Source of the DNA: JADKAV01 sp963733395
GTDB lineage: Bacteria > Actinomycetota > Actinomycetes > S36-B12 > UBA10799
Direction of reading: 5' to 3'
DNA: 64,000 nucleotides
NCBI GenBank assembly: GCA_963733395.1
Contig: CAVTCZ010000005.1
Location: forward strand, 434,001 to 498,000
In this document: positions 17,400 through 26,913 of the stretch, piece after piece
How the letters are laid out: every line of letters starts with the position of its first letter
Numbering within the stretch: position 1 is the first letter of the stretch
The notes under the pieces: model-generated
What the model was told of the DNA's origin: nothing
Database searches by the model: none
The model's input: the letters and a program-made list of their open reading frames with translations, nothing else
Made by a program: the position numbers and the translations under genes

Positions 17400-18625
17400 C
17401 TACTTCAGCTTCACCGCAGCCGCGTAGAAGTAGTGGTCCGACTGCCACTTCGGCTGCTTGTTCTGCATCAACTTGGTGCCGTCGACCTTCGTCCACACGC
17501 CGTCGCCTTGCGGGTGAGCACCAAGTCGATGCGGGTGGGGATGACGGGGTCGCCGGAGTCGAGCGCTTGTGCTCTTCAGGGTTCCGGTTTGGCAGCAGGT
17601 GGCACCCACAGACTTGCCGAACTTGCCGCCGGCCTGCTTCCAGGAGTCCTTGAAGAAGCTCTTGGTCAGGTTCGCGTACGTCGGGCTGTAGTAGCCGTTC
17701 GCGTCGGAGTTCAGGTCGCCGGCGAGGATCACCCGGCCGTCGCTCTTCGTTGGCCTTCTTCTTGGCGATCTTGAGCAGTTCCTTGCCCTGCGCGACCTGC
17801 ATCGGTCGACGGCCAGTTCTTGGGCCGTACGTGCCCTTCTTGCCCTTACTGTCCGGGACTCCACCTCGAGGTGGGAGGTCATCATGGTGACCGTCTTGCC
17901 GCGGCAGAGAACGCCGGCCGATGCCCAGCCGCGGTTGAAGGAGACTGGCACGCCTGCCAGGGAGTACTCGATCTGCTTCGCGAAGTTGCCGCTGGCCTTG
18001 TCCGTGAGAGGCTTCAGGTCTTGGTCTTCGTGTTGTAGAGGATCGGCGTCGCGATCCTGGAGACGCCAGTGCGCATTGCGCGGTTCCGCGCGTGGACGGG
18101 CTCGTCGCAGCCCACTTCCGGGGTTGAGTAGGGAAGACCGGCGAACGGCGGAGATCTTGGCGTTCTCGACAGGCTGGCGACCTTGAAGTTCAGCCCCTCG
18201 TTCTTGAGCGCGTTCCTGCATGATCTTCAGGTAGTCGTAGTTCTTCAGCCCGGCATTGACTTCGTCCTTGACGACGATCCAGTTGCTGAGCTCGTTGAGG
18301 GTGATGATGTCCGGGTTCTGCTTCTTGACCGTCTTGGCGATCGCCGCAGCCCGCAGGGGGAAGTTCGTCCTTGAACCGTTGCGTAGAGCTTCCTCACCCG
18401 CCGTAGAAATCTCGACGCCGTTGCAGGGCAGTCGATGGCCGGGTCCAGAGCGATGTCCCCGAGGTACAGGTTCAGGGTCATGACCTTGAGTGCGGTCTTC
18501 GGCGCTTCTTCGCCGCGACAGCGGCTGTTGGCGCGGGTGGCAGCAGTGGCCGGCATAGCTCCGATCAGGCCGGCGCCGATCAGTGCGGCGGCACAACTGG
18601 CTGCCATGATGCGGGTCGTTCTCAC
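17400..18625 (-). pseudogene. Secreted endonuclease/exonuclease/phosphatase-family protein, multiply frameshifted
   Basis: From a GTG at 18625 (ribosome site GAGGAG) the product begins with a signal peptide (MRTTRIMAASCAAALIGAGL) and ALKVMTLNLYLGDIALDP, the first EEP motif (xMTxNL). Further EEP motifs follow in other frames: NPDIITLNELSNWIVVKDEV (catalytic Asn-Glu), VTMMTSHLEVESRT (TSHLE), VILAGDLNSDANGYYSPTY (GDLNxD) and, just before the stop, KWQSDHYFYAAAVKL (SDH, catalytic His). Together they describe a complete secreted DNase I-like hydrolase of about 400 residues acting on nucleic acids, phospholipid or inositol phosphates. The reading frame must switch at least five times. All active-site motifs survive, so either decay is very recent or the local sequence contains indel errors. 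Confidence 0.8.
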
Positions 18626-18762
18626 GTCGGTGGCTCCTCACCTCGAGTTGGTGCCAACCTACGCACCACAGCGTGCCGCGTCGAGCGAAGTGACCGAGCC
18701 GTTATCCCTGGCGCGACAATGGTGCGGACGGAGGAGCGCGGCGCCAATCGCTCACCAGCTGT

Positions 18763-20634
18763 TCACCCCTGCAGGTACGGGGTGATGTCCTCGAGCACCC
18801 GCACGTCTTCGATCGTCGAGGGCACCGGCTCCTCCCTGCCGTCGGCGATGCCCCGCATGGTGCGTCGCAGGATCTTGCCGGAGCGGGTCTTGGGCAGCCC
18901 GGACACGACCACGACCTCCTTCAGCGCCGCCACCGGTCCGACCAACTCGCGCACGGTGGCCACGATCTGTTTGCTGAGCACATCGGGATCCACATCGGCG
19001 CCGGCCTGAAGGACCACGAAGGCCCGCGGACTCTGTCCCTTCATCGCGTCGTGGACCCCGATCACGGCGCACTCGGCCACGGCTGGGTGAGTGGCGATCG
19101 CCGCCTCGATGACGCCGGTGGACAGCCGGTGACCGGCGACGTTGATCACGTCGTCGGTGCGCCCGAGGACGTACAGGTAGCCATCGGAGTCGATGTACCC
19201 GCCGTCGCCGGTCGTGTAGAACCCGGGGAAGGCTGAGAGGTACCCGTCGATGTACCGCTGGTCCGCCTTCCACAGGGTGGGCAGCGTGCCCGGGGGCAGC
19301 GGTAGCCGGATGACGATGCTGCCCTCCGTGCCGGCCGGCACCTCGTTGCCCTCGCCGTCGAGGATCCGCACGTCGTACCCGGGCACCGCCACCGAGGGGG
19401 AGCCCTCCTTCAGCGGCAGCGGTTCCAGGCCGCGGGGGTTGGCCGCGATCGGCCAGCCGGTCTCGGTCTGCCACCAGTTGTCCACGACCGGGATCCCCAG
19501 CGTGTCGGTCGACCAGTGGTAGGTGTCGGGGTCGAGTCGCTCGCCGGCCAGGAACAGCGTCTGCAGGCTGGAGATGTCGTGGTCCGCGATCAAGGCGCCG
19601 TCCGGGTCCTCCTTGCGGATGGCGCGGATCGCGGTGGGTGCGGTGAACAGTCCCTTGACGCCATGACCGGCGATGACCCGCCAGAAGGCAGCCGCATCGG
19701 GAGTCCCGACCGGCTTGCCCTCGTACACGATCGTGGTCGCCCCGACGAGCAGCGGCGCGTAGACGATGTAGGAGTGGCCGACGACCCAGCCCACGTCGGA
19801 GGCGGCCCACCAGGTGTCCCCGGGGCCGATGTCGTAGATGTTCGCCATCGACCAGGCCAGCGCCACCGCATGCCCGCCGTTGTCGCGGACCACACCCTTG
19901 GGTTTGCCGGTCGTCCCCGAGGTGTAGAGGATGTACAGCGGGTCGGTCGCGCGCACGTCCACGCAGTCCGCCGGCGTTGCCTGCTGCACCAACTCGTGCC
20001 AATCGTGATCCTTGGGACCCATCTCGGCGGCCAGTTGCGGGCGCTGCAGGATCACGCAGGCAGCGGGGGAGTGGGAGGACTGGGCGAGGGCGTCGTCGAG
20101 CAGCGGTTTGTAGGCCACCACCCTGCTCGGTTCGATGCCGCAGGAGGCGGACAGGATCACCTTCGGCTCGGCGTCGTCGATGCGTGCGGCCAACTCGTGG
20201 GCGGCGAACCCCCCGAAGACCACCGAGTGCACCGCACCGATGCGGGCGCAGGCCAGCATCGCGACCACCGCCTCCGGGACCATCGGCATGGACAGCACCA
20301 CCCGGTCGCCGGCCGTGACGCCGAGGTCGGTGAGCACACCCGCGAACGTGGCCACCTCGTGGAGCAGTTCGGCATAGGTCAGGGTCTGGTGGCTGTCGGT
20401 CACCGGGCTGACGTAGTGCAGTGCGGGTTGGTCGCCGCGGCCGGCTTCGACGTGCCGGTCGACGGCGTTGTAGCAGGTGTTGAGGACCCCGTCGGGGTAC
20501 CAGCGGTACAGCGGTGCTGCCGAGTCGTCGCAGATGACGCTCGGTGCCTGCGACCAGTCGATGGCCTGTGCCGCGTCCCGCCAGAAGCCGTCCGGGTCGG
20601 CCAGGCTCTTCTCGTACGCCTGCTTGTACCCCAT
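18763..20634 (-). CDS. prpE: Propionyl-CoA synthetase (acetyl-CoA synthetase family)
   Basis: The 623-residue enzyme activates a short-chain acid with ATP and CoA to the acyl-CoA. YILYTSGTTGKPKGVVRDNG is the ATP-binding P-loop; the extension VVRDNGGHAVALAWSMANIY is characteristic of PrpE rather than Acs. Other motifs: WWQTETGWPIAANPRG, YTTGDGGYIDSDGYLYVLGR (A8 hinge) and GLPKTRSGKILRRTMRG with the catalytic Lys that is acetylated in family regulation. The start ATG at 20634 has GGGAGGA six bases upstream; the open frame extending to 20772 is not coding. It lies on the same strand as gntR and gcdH, but 282 bases with a large palindrome separate it from gntR. Propionate is the likely substrate; acetate or butyrate may also be used. 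Confidence 0.9.
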   Translation of the reverse strand: MGYKQAYEKSLADPDGFWRDAAQAIDWSQAPSVICDDSAAPLYRWYPDGVLNTCYNAVDRHVEAGRGDQPALHYVSPVTDSHQTLTYAELLHEVATFAGVLTDLGVTAGDRVVLSMPMVPEAVVAMLACARIGAVHSVVFGGFAAHELAARIDDAEPKVILSASCGIEPSRVVAYKPLLDDALAQSSHSPAACVILQRPQLAAEMGPKDHDWHELVQQATPADCVDVRATDPLYILYTSGTTGKPKGVVRDNGGHAVALAWSMANIYDIGPGDTWWAASDVGWVVGHSYIVYAPLLVGATTIVYEGKPVGTPDAAAFWRVIAGHGVKGLFTAPTAIRAIRKEDPDGALIADHDISSLQTLFLAGERLDPDTYHWSTDTLGIPVVDNWWQTETGWPIAANPRGLEPLPLKEGSPSVAVPGYDVRILDGEGNEVPAGTEGSIVIRLPLPPGTLPTLWKADQRYIDGYLSAFPGFYTTGDGGYIDSDGYLYVLGRTDDVINVAGHRLSTGVIEAAIATHPAVAECAVIGVHDAMKGQSPRAFVVLQAGADVDPDVLSKQIVATVRELVGPVAALKEVVVVSGLPKTRSGKILRRTMRGIADGREEPVPSTIEDVRVLEDITPYLQG

Positions 20635-20802
20635 GGGTCCTCCCTTGCTGGTCTGCACTGGGTAGCAGTCTGCCCCCGGGTCGCGGCACGTGACGCGCAC
20701 TTGCGGGCCGGTGTAGACGAACGGACGGAATGGCGGGACGAGCGGCGCCGTGGGACAGTCGCAGCCCGGCACAGGGTCGGTTCGGACCGTCGGTTCGCAC
20801 GA

Positions 20803-20872
20803 CGTTAGCGATTGTTCACGAGGTGAGAGAACACACTCGTGGGTCCACTCACCTCGTGAACAACAGCTAACG
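20803..20872. repeat. Large palindrome, 25-base arms (23 matched), 20-base loop
   Basis: CGTTAGCGATTGTTCACGAG (plus GTGAG, 20803-20827) is mirrored by CTCACCTCGTGAACAACAGC (plus TAACG, 20848-20872); only two positions mismatch. It sits 45 bases downstream of the gntR stop and about 170 bases upstream of prpE, all leftward. It could end gntR transcription, but the arms are much longer than a usual terminator and no T-run follows. A mobile palindromic element or a protein-binding site is possible. Confidence 0.75.
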
Positions 20873-20916
20873 CCGCGGGTCCTGCCGGTGCTCTTGAGCC
20901 GCTCCAGGACGCCGGG

Positions 20917-21558
20917 TCAAGTGCCGGCCAGCTGCGCGGTGACCTGGGCCAGCGACCGGTCACGGTGAGCGGCCTGGGCGACGATGGCGGCTGCGGCGTC
21001 CCGGTCCCGCAACGCCGCGAGCAAGGCGGCGTGCTCGGTGGCGATGTGGCGCCGGTTGTCCCGATCCTGGAAGTACAGGCCCCGGTAGGCCTCGGTGGCG
21101 TCCCAGAGCGAGGCCAGTATCCGGTTGAGGCGCGGCATGCCACTGGCCTCGAAGACCGCGAAGTGGAATGCCCGGTTCGCCGGTGCGATGGCGGTACTGT
21201 CGCCGGCCTGCGACGCGTCCACCACACGCTGGGCAAGGCCCGCGATCCGGTCGATGTCGGCGTCGCTGAGGTTGTGGCAGGCAGCCCGGATCGCCTCAGC
21301 TTCGAGCAGCTCCCGCAGGCGGTAGACCTCCTGCATGTCCGCGGCGCTGAGTTCGGCGACGAAGTAGCCGCGATTCGGCTCGTGGGTGACCAGTCCCTCG
21401 GCCTGCAGTTGCGTCAAGGCCTCGCGAAGCGGGATGCGACTGACGCCGTAGCGACTGGCCAGGGCCTCTTGCGGGATCTTCTGCCCGGAACGAAGGGCGC
21501 CCGAGAGTAGGTCGGCCCGCATGTGCTCCGCGACTCGCGCGGTCTGGCTGGTCGCCAT
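20917..21558 (-). CDS. GntR-family regulator, FadR/FCD subfamily
   Basis: The 213-residue protein has an N-terminal winged helix (residues about 8-70) with the GntR recognition segment ASRYGVSRIPLREALTQLQA and the wing LVTHEPNRGYFVAELSAADM, followed by an all-helical FCD effector domain (about 78-205) with VYRLRELLEAEAIRAACHNL and two His-containing metal/ligand positions (FHFAVFEASG, HIATEHAALL). FCD regulators bind carboxylic acids or acyl-CoAs and repress catabolic genes. The gene starts one base after the gcdH stop, so the two form an operon, and a palindrome fitting this class of operator lies upstream of gcdH (22737-22766). I infer autoregulation with a glutaryl-CoA- or glutarate-like effector. 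Confidence 0.92.
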   Translation of the reverse strand: MATSQTARVAEHMRADLLSGALRSGQKIPQEALASRYGVSRIPLREALTQLQAEGLVTHEPNRGYFVAELSAADMQEVYRLRELLEAEAIRAACHNLSDADIDRIAGLAQRVVDASQAGDSTAIAPANRAFHFAVFEASGMPRLNRILASLWDATEAYRGLYFQDRDNRRHIATEHAALLAALRDRDAAAAIVAQAAHRDRSLAQVTAQLAGT

Positions 21559-21559
21559 G

Positions 21560-22726
21560 TCAGCGGAAGGCGGGGATTCCGGTGAGCGCCTGCCCGATCA
21601 CCAGCGTGTGCATCTCGTTGGTGCCCTCGTAGGTGTACACCGATTCGAGGTTGTTCATGTGCCGGATCACCGGGTACTCGAGCGTGATGCCGTTGCCGCC
21701 CAGGATGTTCCGGCACTCCCGGGCGATGTCCAGCGATTCGCGGGCGTTGTTGAGTTTGCCCAGACTCACCTGCTCGGGGGTGATGCGGTGGTCGTCCTTG
21801 AGGCGCCCGATGTGCAGGGCCAGGAGCATGGCTTTACCGAGTTCGAGGGTCATGTCGGCGAGCTTCTTCTGGGTCAACTGGTAGCCGGCGATCGGCTTGT
21901 CGAACTGCACACGATCGATGCTGTAGGCGATCGCGGTCTCCAGGCAGTCGCGCGCTGCGCCGACGGTGCCGAAGGCGATGCCGAACCGGGCCTCGTTCAG
22001 GCAGGACAGAGGTCCGCCGACTCCGCGGGCCTCCGGCAGCATGGCGTCGGCTGGCAGGCGCACGTCCTGCAGCACCAGTTCGCTGGTCACGGAGGCGCGC
22101 AGGGACATCTTCTTGTGGATCACGTTGGCGCTGAAGCCAGGGGTGTCGGTGGGGACGACGAAGCCACGGATGCCCTCGTCGGTCCGCGCCCAGACCACGG
22201 CGACATCGGCGATGTTGCCGTTGGTGATCCACATCTTCGAGCCGTTGAGTACCCAGTCGCCGCCATCGCGCCGGGCGGAGGTGCGCATTCCTGAGGGGTT
22301 GGACCCGAAGTCCGCCTCCGTCAGGCCGAAGCAGCCGATGGCTCGCCCGGCCGCCATCTCCGGCAGCCAGCGCTGCTTCTGCTCCTCGGAGCCGAAGTGG
22401 TGGATGGCGAACATCGCCAACGAGCCCTGGACGCTGACCAGTGACCGGATGCCGGAGTCCCCGGCCTCGAGTTCGGTGCACGCCAAACCGTAGGCCACCG
22501 CGGACGTGCCGGCGCAGCCGTAGCCCTCGAGGTGCATGCCGAGCACGCCGAGTTCGCCGAGTTCCAGGGCGAGTTCCCTGGCCGGCAGGGTCCCGGCGTC
22601 GAACCAGTCGGCGACCTCGGGCTTGATCCTGCGATCCACGAAGCTGCGGACGACGTCGCGCATCTCGACTTCTTCGTCGGACAACAGCGAGTCGATGGCG
22701 AACAGGTCGAGGGGGGCGGTGGGCAT
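21560..22726 (-). CDS. gcdH: Glutaryl-CoA dehydrogenase
   Basis: The 388-residue flavoprotein oxidatively decarboxylates glutaryl-CoA to crotonyl-CoA, the exit step of lysine/tryptophan and some aromatic degradation. IRSLVSVQGSLAMFAIHHFG is the GCDH-type N-terminal signature, CFGLTEADFGSNPSGMRTSA the FAD-binding loop, and VYTYEGTNEMHTLVIGQALT contains the catalytic Glu in the TYEGT motif of GCDH (near residue 365). RNILGGNGITLEYPVIRHMN is also group-specific, and the Arg-Ser and Asn residues that bind the gamma-carboxylate in GCDH are plausible here. The ATG at 22726 is preceded by AAGGAG. It is the first gene of an operon with gntR. A general short-chain acyl-CoA dehydrogenase is the less likely alternative. 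Confidence 0.9.
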   Translation of the reverse strand: MPTAPLDLFAIDSLLSDEEVEMRDVVRSFVDRRIKPEVADWFDAGTLPARELALELGELGVLGMHLEGYGCAGTSAVAYGLACTELEAGDSGIRSLVSVQGSLAMFAIHHFGSEEQKQRWLPEMAAGRAIGCFGLTEADFGSNPSGMRTSARRDGGDWVLNGSKMWITNGNIADVAVVWARTDEGIRGFVVPTDTPGFSANVIHKKMSLRASVTSELVLQDVRLPADAMLPEARGVGGPLSCLNEARFGIAFGTVGAARDCLETAIAYSIDRVQFDKPIAGYQLTQKKLADMTLELGKAMLLALHIGRLKDDHRITPEQVSLGKLNNARESLDIARECRNILGGNGITLEYPVIRHMNNLESVYTYEGTNEMHTLVIGQALTGIPAFR

Positions 22727-22736
22727 CGGGGCTCCT

Positions 22737-22766
22737 TCGTATGCAATTACAGTGGATTGTATACGA
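22737..22766 (-). promoter_or_regulatory. Probable GntR/FCD operator upstream of gcdH-gntR
   Basis: TCGTATGCAAT (22737-22747) and ATTGTATACGA (22756-22766) are inverted half-sites matching at 10 of 11 positions around an 8-base centre, located 11-40 bases upstream of the gcdH ATG. Each half contains GTATRC-like sequence of the kind bound by FadR/FCD-class GntR dimers (consensus style TNGTATACNA). The regulator gene is in the operon it would control. Confidence 0.7.
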
Positions 22767-22808
22767 ACTGTCGGGCGAGCGGAGTGCCTCCTCCATCACT
22801 GGGCGCGA

Positions 22809-25438
22809 TCATGTACGTGAGGTCCGAGTTCGCCCCACTGTGGTGGATGGTTCGGGCGCGATATGTCCCCATTGCGCCTTTTTGACGGTCTTCCACTTCT
22901 CGGTGAAGGAGTAGGAGGTGAGGATCGGCGATGATGCAGGGACGTGAGTTTCAGCGTCACCTTCAGCTTCTTCTTGCCGAGGGTAGGATGATCACCTTGC
23001 CCTCTTGGTGATCTTGACCTTGAGTACTTCTTGCCCTTGGGCTTGACGGTCACCTTGGCTTTGGCCTTCTGCCCGGCGTTCGTCGTGACGGCCTTCTTCA
23101 GCAGTACCGTCTTGCCCTTGTACTTGATCTTCTTGGGCGTCTTGACGGTAGCCGTCTGCTGCTGGCGCTCTGCGGTGTCACTGCTGACGAGGCGGCGCTG
23201 GGAGGCCCGTCTGCCGGCCGCGTTGGTCGCCACGACGGTGAACGTGTACGCCTGACCGTTGGTGAGGCCGGACGACCGTGCAGCTCGGTGTCAGCTGTCG
23301 TGCAGGTGGCGCCGCCGGGTGAAGCGGTGGCGGTGTACTTGAGCTGATCGGAGCCCCGCCGTCGTTGGCCGGTGGCTGCCCAGTGACACTGGCCGCGTCA
23401 GTGTTACCCGGTGTACCGCCGAGGCGCCGAGTGGGTGCGCCGGGGACGGTCCGCGGTGTGACCGGCGCGGACGCCGCGCTGGCGGGTCCGTCTCCGAGCG
23501 TCGTTCGTGGCCGCGAACCGTGAACGTGTACGGCTGCCCGTTGGTCGAGCCCGGTGACACTTGCAGGCCAGCGGGTTGGGAGTGACCCCGACCCGCGGTC
23601 GTGCACGTTGCGCCGCCGGGGGACGCCGTCACCGTGTAGCTCGACCACCGGCAGGTCCGCGCCGTTGGGCGCGCTGGTGAACGACACGTCCACCTTCTGA
23701 TCGCCCGGGGTGGCTGTCGACCGAGGCCGCTCCGGGGGTGGTGGCGGTGCCGGTGCAGCCGGGGTACTTGAAGCTTCGCGATTCGGGTGCGCCATGGCAC
23801 AGACCCGGTCGTCTGCCACGTACTCGTTGGTGTACCAGAAGGTGCAGTCGTCGATCGGATCGATGTGCATCGCCGAGTAGTCACCCCAGCGGCCGGCGGT
23901 CGCCGGTCTGTGCGCCGGTGCCGTTGATGATGGTCGACTCCGCTTGCGGCATCGTGTTCAGCGGGTCGCCAGGCCAGTCCGTCCGACGTAGCGGATCCCC
24001 GGGAAGGTGGTGCTGCTCGAGGTGCTGTAGCCCAGAGCCATGTTGCCCAACTTGTCCTGCGCGAGCGAGCCCATCCAGCGGAACGTGGTGCCGTTGGGAT
24101 CGGCAGTGGTTCCCTGTTGGTGCACGATCGGGGTCGCGGCGCCCGGGCTGCGGATCTCGTACCATCCGATTCCGGTCTGGCGGTGAGCCGGGTTGCCGTC
24201 CATGTTCACCGAGTGGTTGGCCACCAGCGACTCGTGATCCCCGAAGTTGCGGTAGGCGAGCCGATACATCAGATGCGTCGCCCAACGAGTCCAGTTTCTG
24301 AGCGGTCGAACTCGGCTGGGGAACGCATGGCCGCGAAGTTCGTGTTCAGGCAGGCCCAGACGAAGGCGTTGACATTGAGGTGTGATCGGTCCGATGAAGT
24401 GCGATGTTGGCGGGGGTGGCCCAATCGACGTGCGAACTTGTACATCGTCAGTTTGGTCTGGTCGCTCCAGTGCTCGCCGAGCATGTAGTTGGGTGATCCG
24501 GCGGGCGGCGGCGTGGTGCCGTCGGCATCCGACGGAAGCAGGGACCACTCCGTCCGCCCGATCGAAGCACTGCTGTGTGGCCGGGCCTCCCGCCAACATG
24601 GCCGACCGGTCGAGCGCGCAGACCTTGGCGCCCGGTGAAGTTGTAGTTGCTGGGCGAGACTTCCTGGAACATGTTGTACGTCACGTAGTAGCCGTCGGGC
24701 CAGACCCCGAACTTCGGATAGTCGGGGAGTTGGTCGTACGCGAAGGCGTATCGGTGCCACGCCCCGGTGGGGTCCGGTGTCTGGGAGATGGCCACACACT
24801 CGCGGTACGAGTTGCCGCTGACGGCGAACTGCGACATCAACCATCGATCGGCGAACTGGTCGTACTGCACGATCGGGTCGCCGGAGTTCTGTGTCTGGCA
24901 GTCGCCGCCGAACCCGGCCCAGAGCACGTTGCTGTTCGACGGACCGAGCAGCGAAGTGCCCGCCTTGTTGAAGATCTGGAACGACCAGGTTCACCATCTG
25001 CACGTAGTGGTTCGGACCCACGTCGCCGTCGGTGTCGGGCGGATAGACCGCACCGGTGTTGTCGGAGTTCTTGGATGCCGTCGAAGCTGCCTGCGAGGGC
25101 CGGCATGTCGACATCGCCCGGACCAGTGGGGTCCGGAATCACGGGTGGGCCGGGGTTGGCGGCGAGCATCGCATCGATGCGCTCTTGCGGCACCGGCTTG
25201 TTGGGAACCGGCTTGCTGACCGAGTCCAGAGGCTGGGCGTCGGGGGCCGCTGCGGCGGTCTTGACGAGGTCCCGCAGGGGCGGAGACGTGTCGTGTGCGA
25301 CGGCGGCACTGACCTCGGGCGGTTGGGTGCCCGAGCCGGCAGGGGTTCTCGATCGACGCCAGTTGCCGGGTTGGCGATGATTGCACCTGCCACCAATGCC
25401 ATCGCAGCCGCAATGAAGCAACTGACCTGACCGCCCAT
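22809..25438 (-). pseudogene. Large secreted protein with FN3 repeats and Lys-rich C-terminus, multiply frameshifted
   Basis: The ATG at 25438 has GGAGG nine bases upstream and opens a signal peptide (MGGQVSCFIAAAMALVAGAI). Pieces in successive frames read GAVYPPDTDGDVGPNHYVQM, VLWAGFGGDCQTQNSGDPIV, WHRYAFAYDQLPDYPKFGVW, ESLVANHSVNMDGNPAHRQT and MHIDPIDDCTFWYTNEYVAD: an N-terminal module of about 500 residues, probably a beta-propeller-like surface protein. After it come about three fibronectin-III-like domains (ATPGDQKVDVSFTS, YTFTV) and a lysine-rich end (TVKTPKKIKYKGKTVLLKKA). At least ten frame switches are needed over 2.6 kb. Motifs remain well conserved between them. The function is unknown; adhesion or a wall-bound role is a guess. 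Confidence 0.75.
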
Positions 25439-25629
25439 GGGCCACCTCCGAAGTGATTGCGGTCAGGCTACGCGCCTTCGAGCCCGTTTGGTGCCGCCGA
25501 GCGTCAGGTTCGACGAAGTGGGCCGAGCGAGATGGGAGGTACGGAGGTCGATCTCGCGCGGGTTCGGGCGTCCAGTCCGCGACAGCGTCAGGGACATGTG
25601 CCGTTCGCGTCAGCCGCCTCGTGGCCGTC

Positions 25630-25770
25630 CTACCTGCCCGCAGCGTGCGAACGGGACTTGTGATGGGAATCCAGCTCGCGCCTGCGGTGCCGCATCTCAT
25701 CGATCCGGGTCGCCTGGACGACTGTCAGCATGAACAACACGAACAGGATGATCTGCGGGCTGATCGTCAT
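25630..25770 (-). CDS. Small membrane protein (46 residues)
   Basis: The short frame starts with an ATG preceded by an excellent ribosome site (GAAGGAGGCCGCC). The product MTISPQIILFVLFMLTVVQA continues with a charged tail (TRIDEMRHRRRELDSHHKSR) and ends SHAAGR. It is a single N-terminal membrane helix (residues 5-20) with a basic cytoplasmic tail of about 25 residues. I know no family; single-helix small proteins like this often modulate a larger membrane partner. It stands alone, divergent from the small gene at 25880 and 191 bases upstream-facing from the broken secreted gene. The strong ribosome site is the main reason to call it real. Confidence 0.65.
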   Translation of the reverse strand: MTISPQIILFVLFMLTVVQATRIDEMRHRRRELDSHHKSRSHAAGR

Positions 25771-25879
25771 GGCGGCCTCCTTCTTCCTTCTAGTGGATCG
25801 GGTGATCCTGCGGATTTGATGAGGCCGAATGGGGGATTCGGGGTGATTCGTTCTTGACACGCCGTCACTTGTCACACTC

Positions 25880-26056
25880 ATGGGTGACACTGGGCCCGTG
25901 ATCACAACCATCGAGATCTCGGCCGACAGCGTCGAGAGCGCGCGGCAGGCAGCCATCGCCCAAGCGCGGGCGCAGGGGTACACGCGCATCGAAGCGGTGT
26001 TCACCACCGCCCTTGGTGATCGGCGCTACCAGGTGCAGATGACGGTCAGTCGGTGA
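25880..26056 (+). CDS. Small alpha/beta hypothetical protein (58 residues)
   Basis: From the ATG at 25880 (or an in-frame GTG at 25898) the product contains VITTIEISADSVESARQAAI, AQARAQGYTRIEAVFTTALG and ends DRRYQVQMTVSR: a strand-helix-strand-strand pattern with no low-complexity bias. No family is recognised. Its last ten bases overlap the end of the convergent SDR gene. A TTGACA at 25854-25859 and inverted GTCAC/GTGAC copies around the start (25871-25888) may be promoter elements, but no matching -10 box is obvious. Third codon positions are GC-rich, which supports coding. Confidence 0.5.
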   Translation: MGDTGPVITTIEISADSVESARQAAIAQARAQGYTRIEAVFTTALGDRRYQVQMTVSR

Positions 26057-26825
26057 ACCGCCGCAGCAGGTCGCGGGACAGTGGCAGGTAGATGCTGCGG
26101 GGTGTGAACCGCATCGCCAGGGAGACCGCCCGGTAGGGCAGTCCCGGGATGCTGACACCGTGCCCGGCTCGCAGATCCTTCAGCGCCGTGTCCACGACGA
26201 AGTCCGGGTCGACCCAGAGCGCGGCCGGGACCTTGGCCTCGACACCGGCCCGCTCCTGGAATCCGGTGGGCACGAGCCCGGGGGTCAGGACCAGGAGCCG
26301 GACGCCGGTGCCACGCAGCTGCGCGCCCAGTCCCTGGGAGAACGACGTCACCCACGCCTTGCTGGCCGCATAGGTCGGCGCCAGCGCGTCAGGCGCGAAG
26401 GAGGCCACCGACGAGACGTTGATGATTTCGCCGTGACCGCGGGGAACCATGGCGCTCACGGCGGCATGGGTCAGCCGCATGACCGCCCGCACATTGACCA
26501 GCAGCAGACCGTCCTCGTCGTCGACATCGTGCTCGCCGAAGGTGCCGTCGTAGAGCCCGAAGCCGGCGTTGTTCACCAGGAGATCGATGGGCGCGTCCGG
26601 GTCCAGCAGCCGTCGCTCGACGCGCCGGCAGTCCGGAAGCCGGGTCAGGTCGGCGGACATGGTCTGCACGGCGACCCCGTGGTCTCGCCGCAGATCCGTG
26701 GCGACCTGTTTCAGGCGCCCGGCGGTTCTGGCCACGATGACCAGGTCGTACCCGTCGGCGGCGAGCCGTTGTGCGAAGTGCAGTCCGATGCCGGACGTGG
26801 CGCCGGTGATGAGGGCTGTGGGCAT
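26046..26825 (-). CDS. Short-chain dehydrogenase/reductase
   Basis: The 259-residue protein begins MPTALITGATSGIGLHFAQR, with the TGxxxGIG nucleotide motif, followed by the NADP-favouring VIVARTAGRLKQVA (Arg after the second strand). NNAGFGLYDG, the catalytic Ser in INVSSVASFA and YAASKAWVTSFSQGL (YxxxK) complete the classical SDR active site. Its length and the C-terminal VPTGFQERAGVEAKVPAALW region resemble the DltE/YqjQ-like group of membrane-proximal SDRs that act on lipids or hydroxy-fatty acids; the substrate is uncertain. The start is the ATG at 26825, not the longer frame to 26933. The gene is divergent from the small membrane protein at 26914. Confidence 0.9.
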   Translation of the reverse strand: MPTALITGATSGIGLHFAQRLAADGYDLVIVARTAGRLKQVATDLRRDHGVAVQTMSADLTRLPDCRRVERRLLDPDAPIDLLVNNAGFGLYDGTFGEHDVDDEDGLLLVNVRAVMRLTHAAVSAMVPRGHGEIINVSSVASFAPDALAPTYAASKAWVTSFSQGLGAQLRGTGVRLLVLTPGLVPTGFQERAGVEAKVPAALWVDPDFVVDTALKDLRAGHGVSIPGLPYRAVSLAMRFTPRSIYLPLSRDLLRRFTD

Positions 26826-26913
26826 ACCCGACTGTCGCACCCTGCCGTCCTTCGGTCCAGGGGCGCAGCCGGCCCCAGGACGGGCGTACCGTGGGAAGTG
26901 GGAGTGATGTGCC

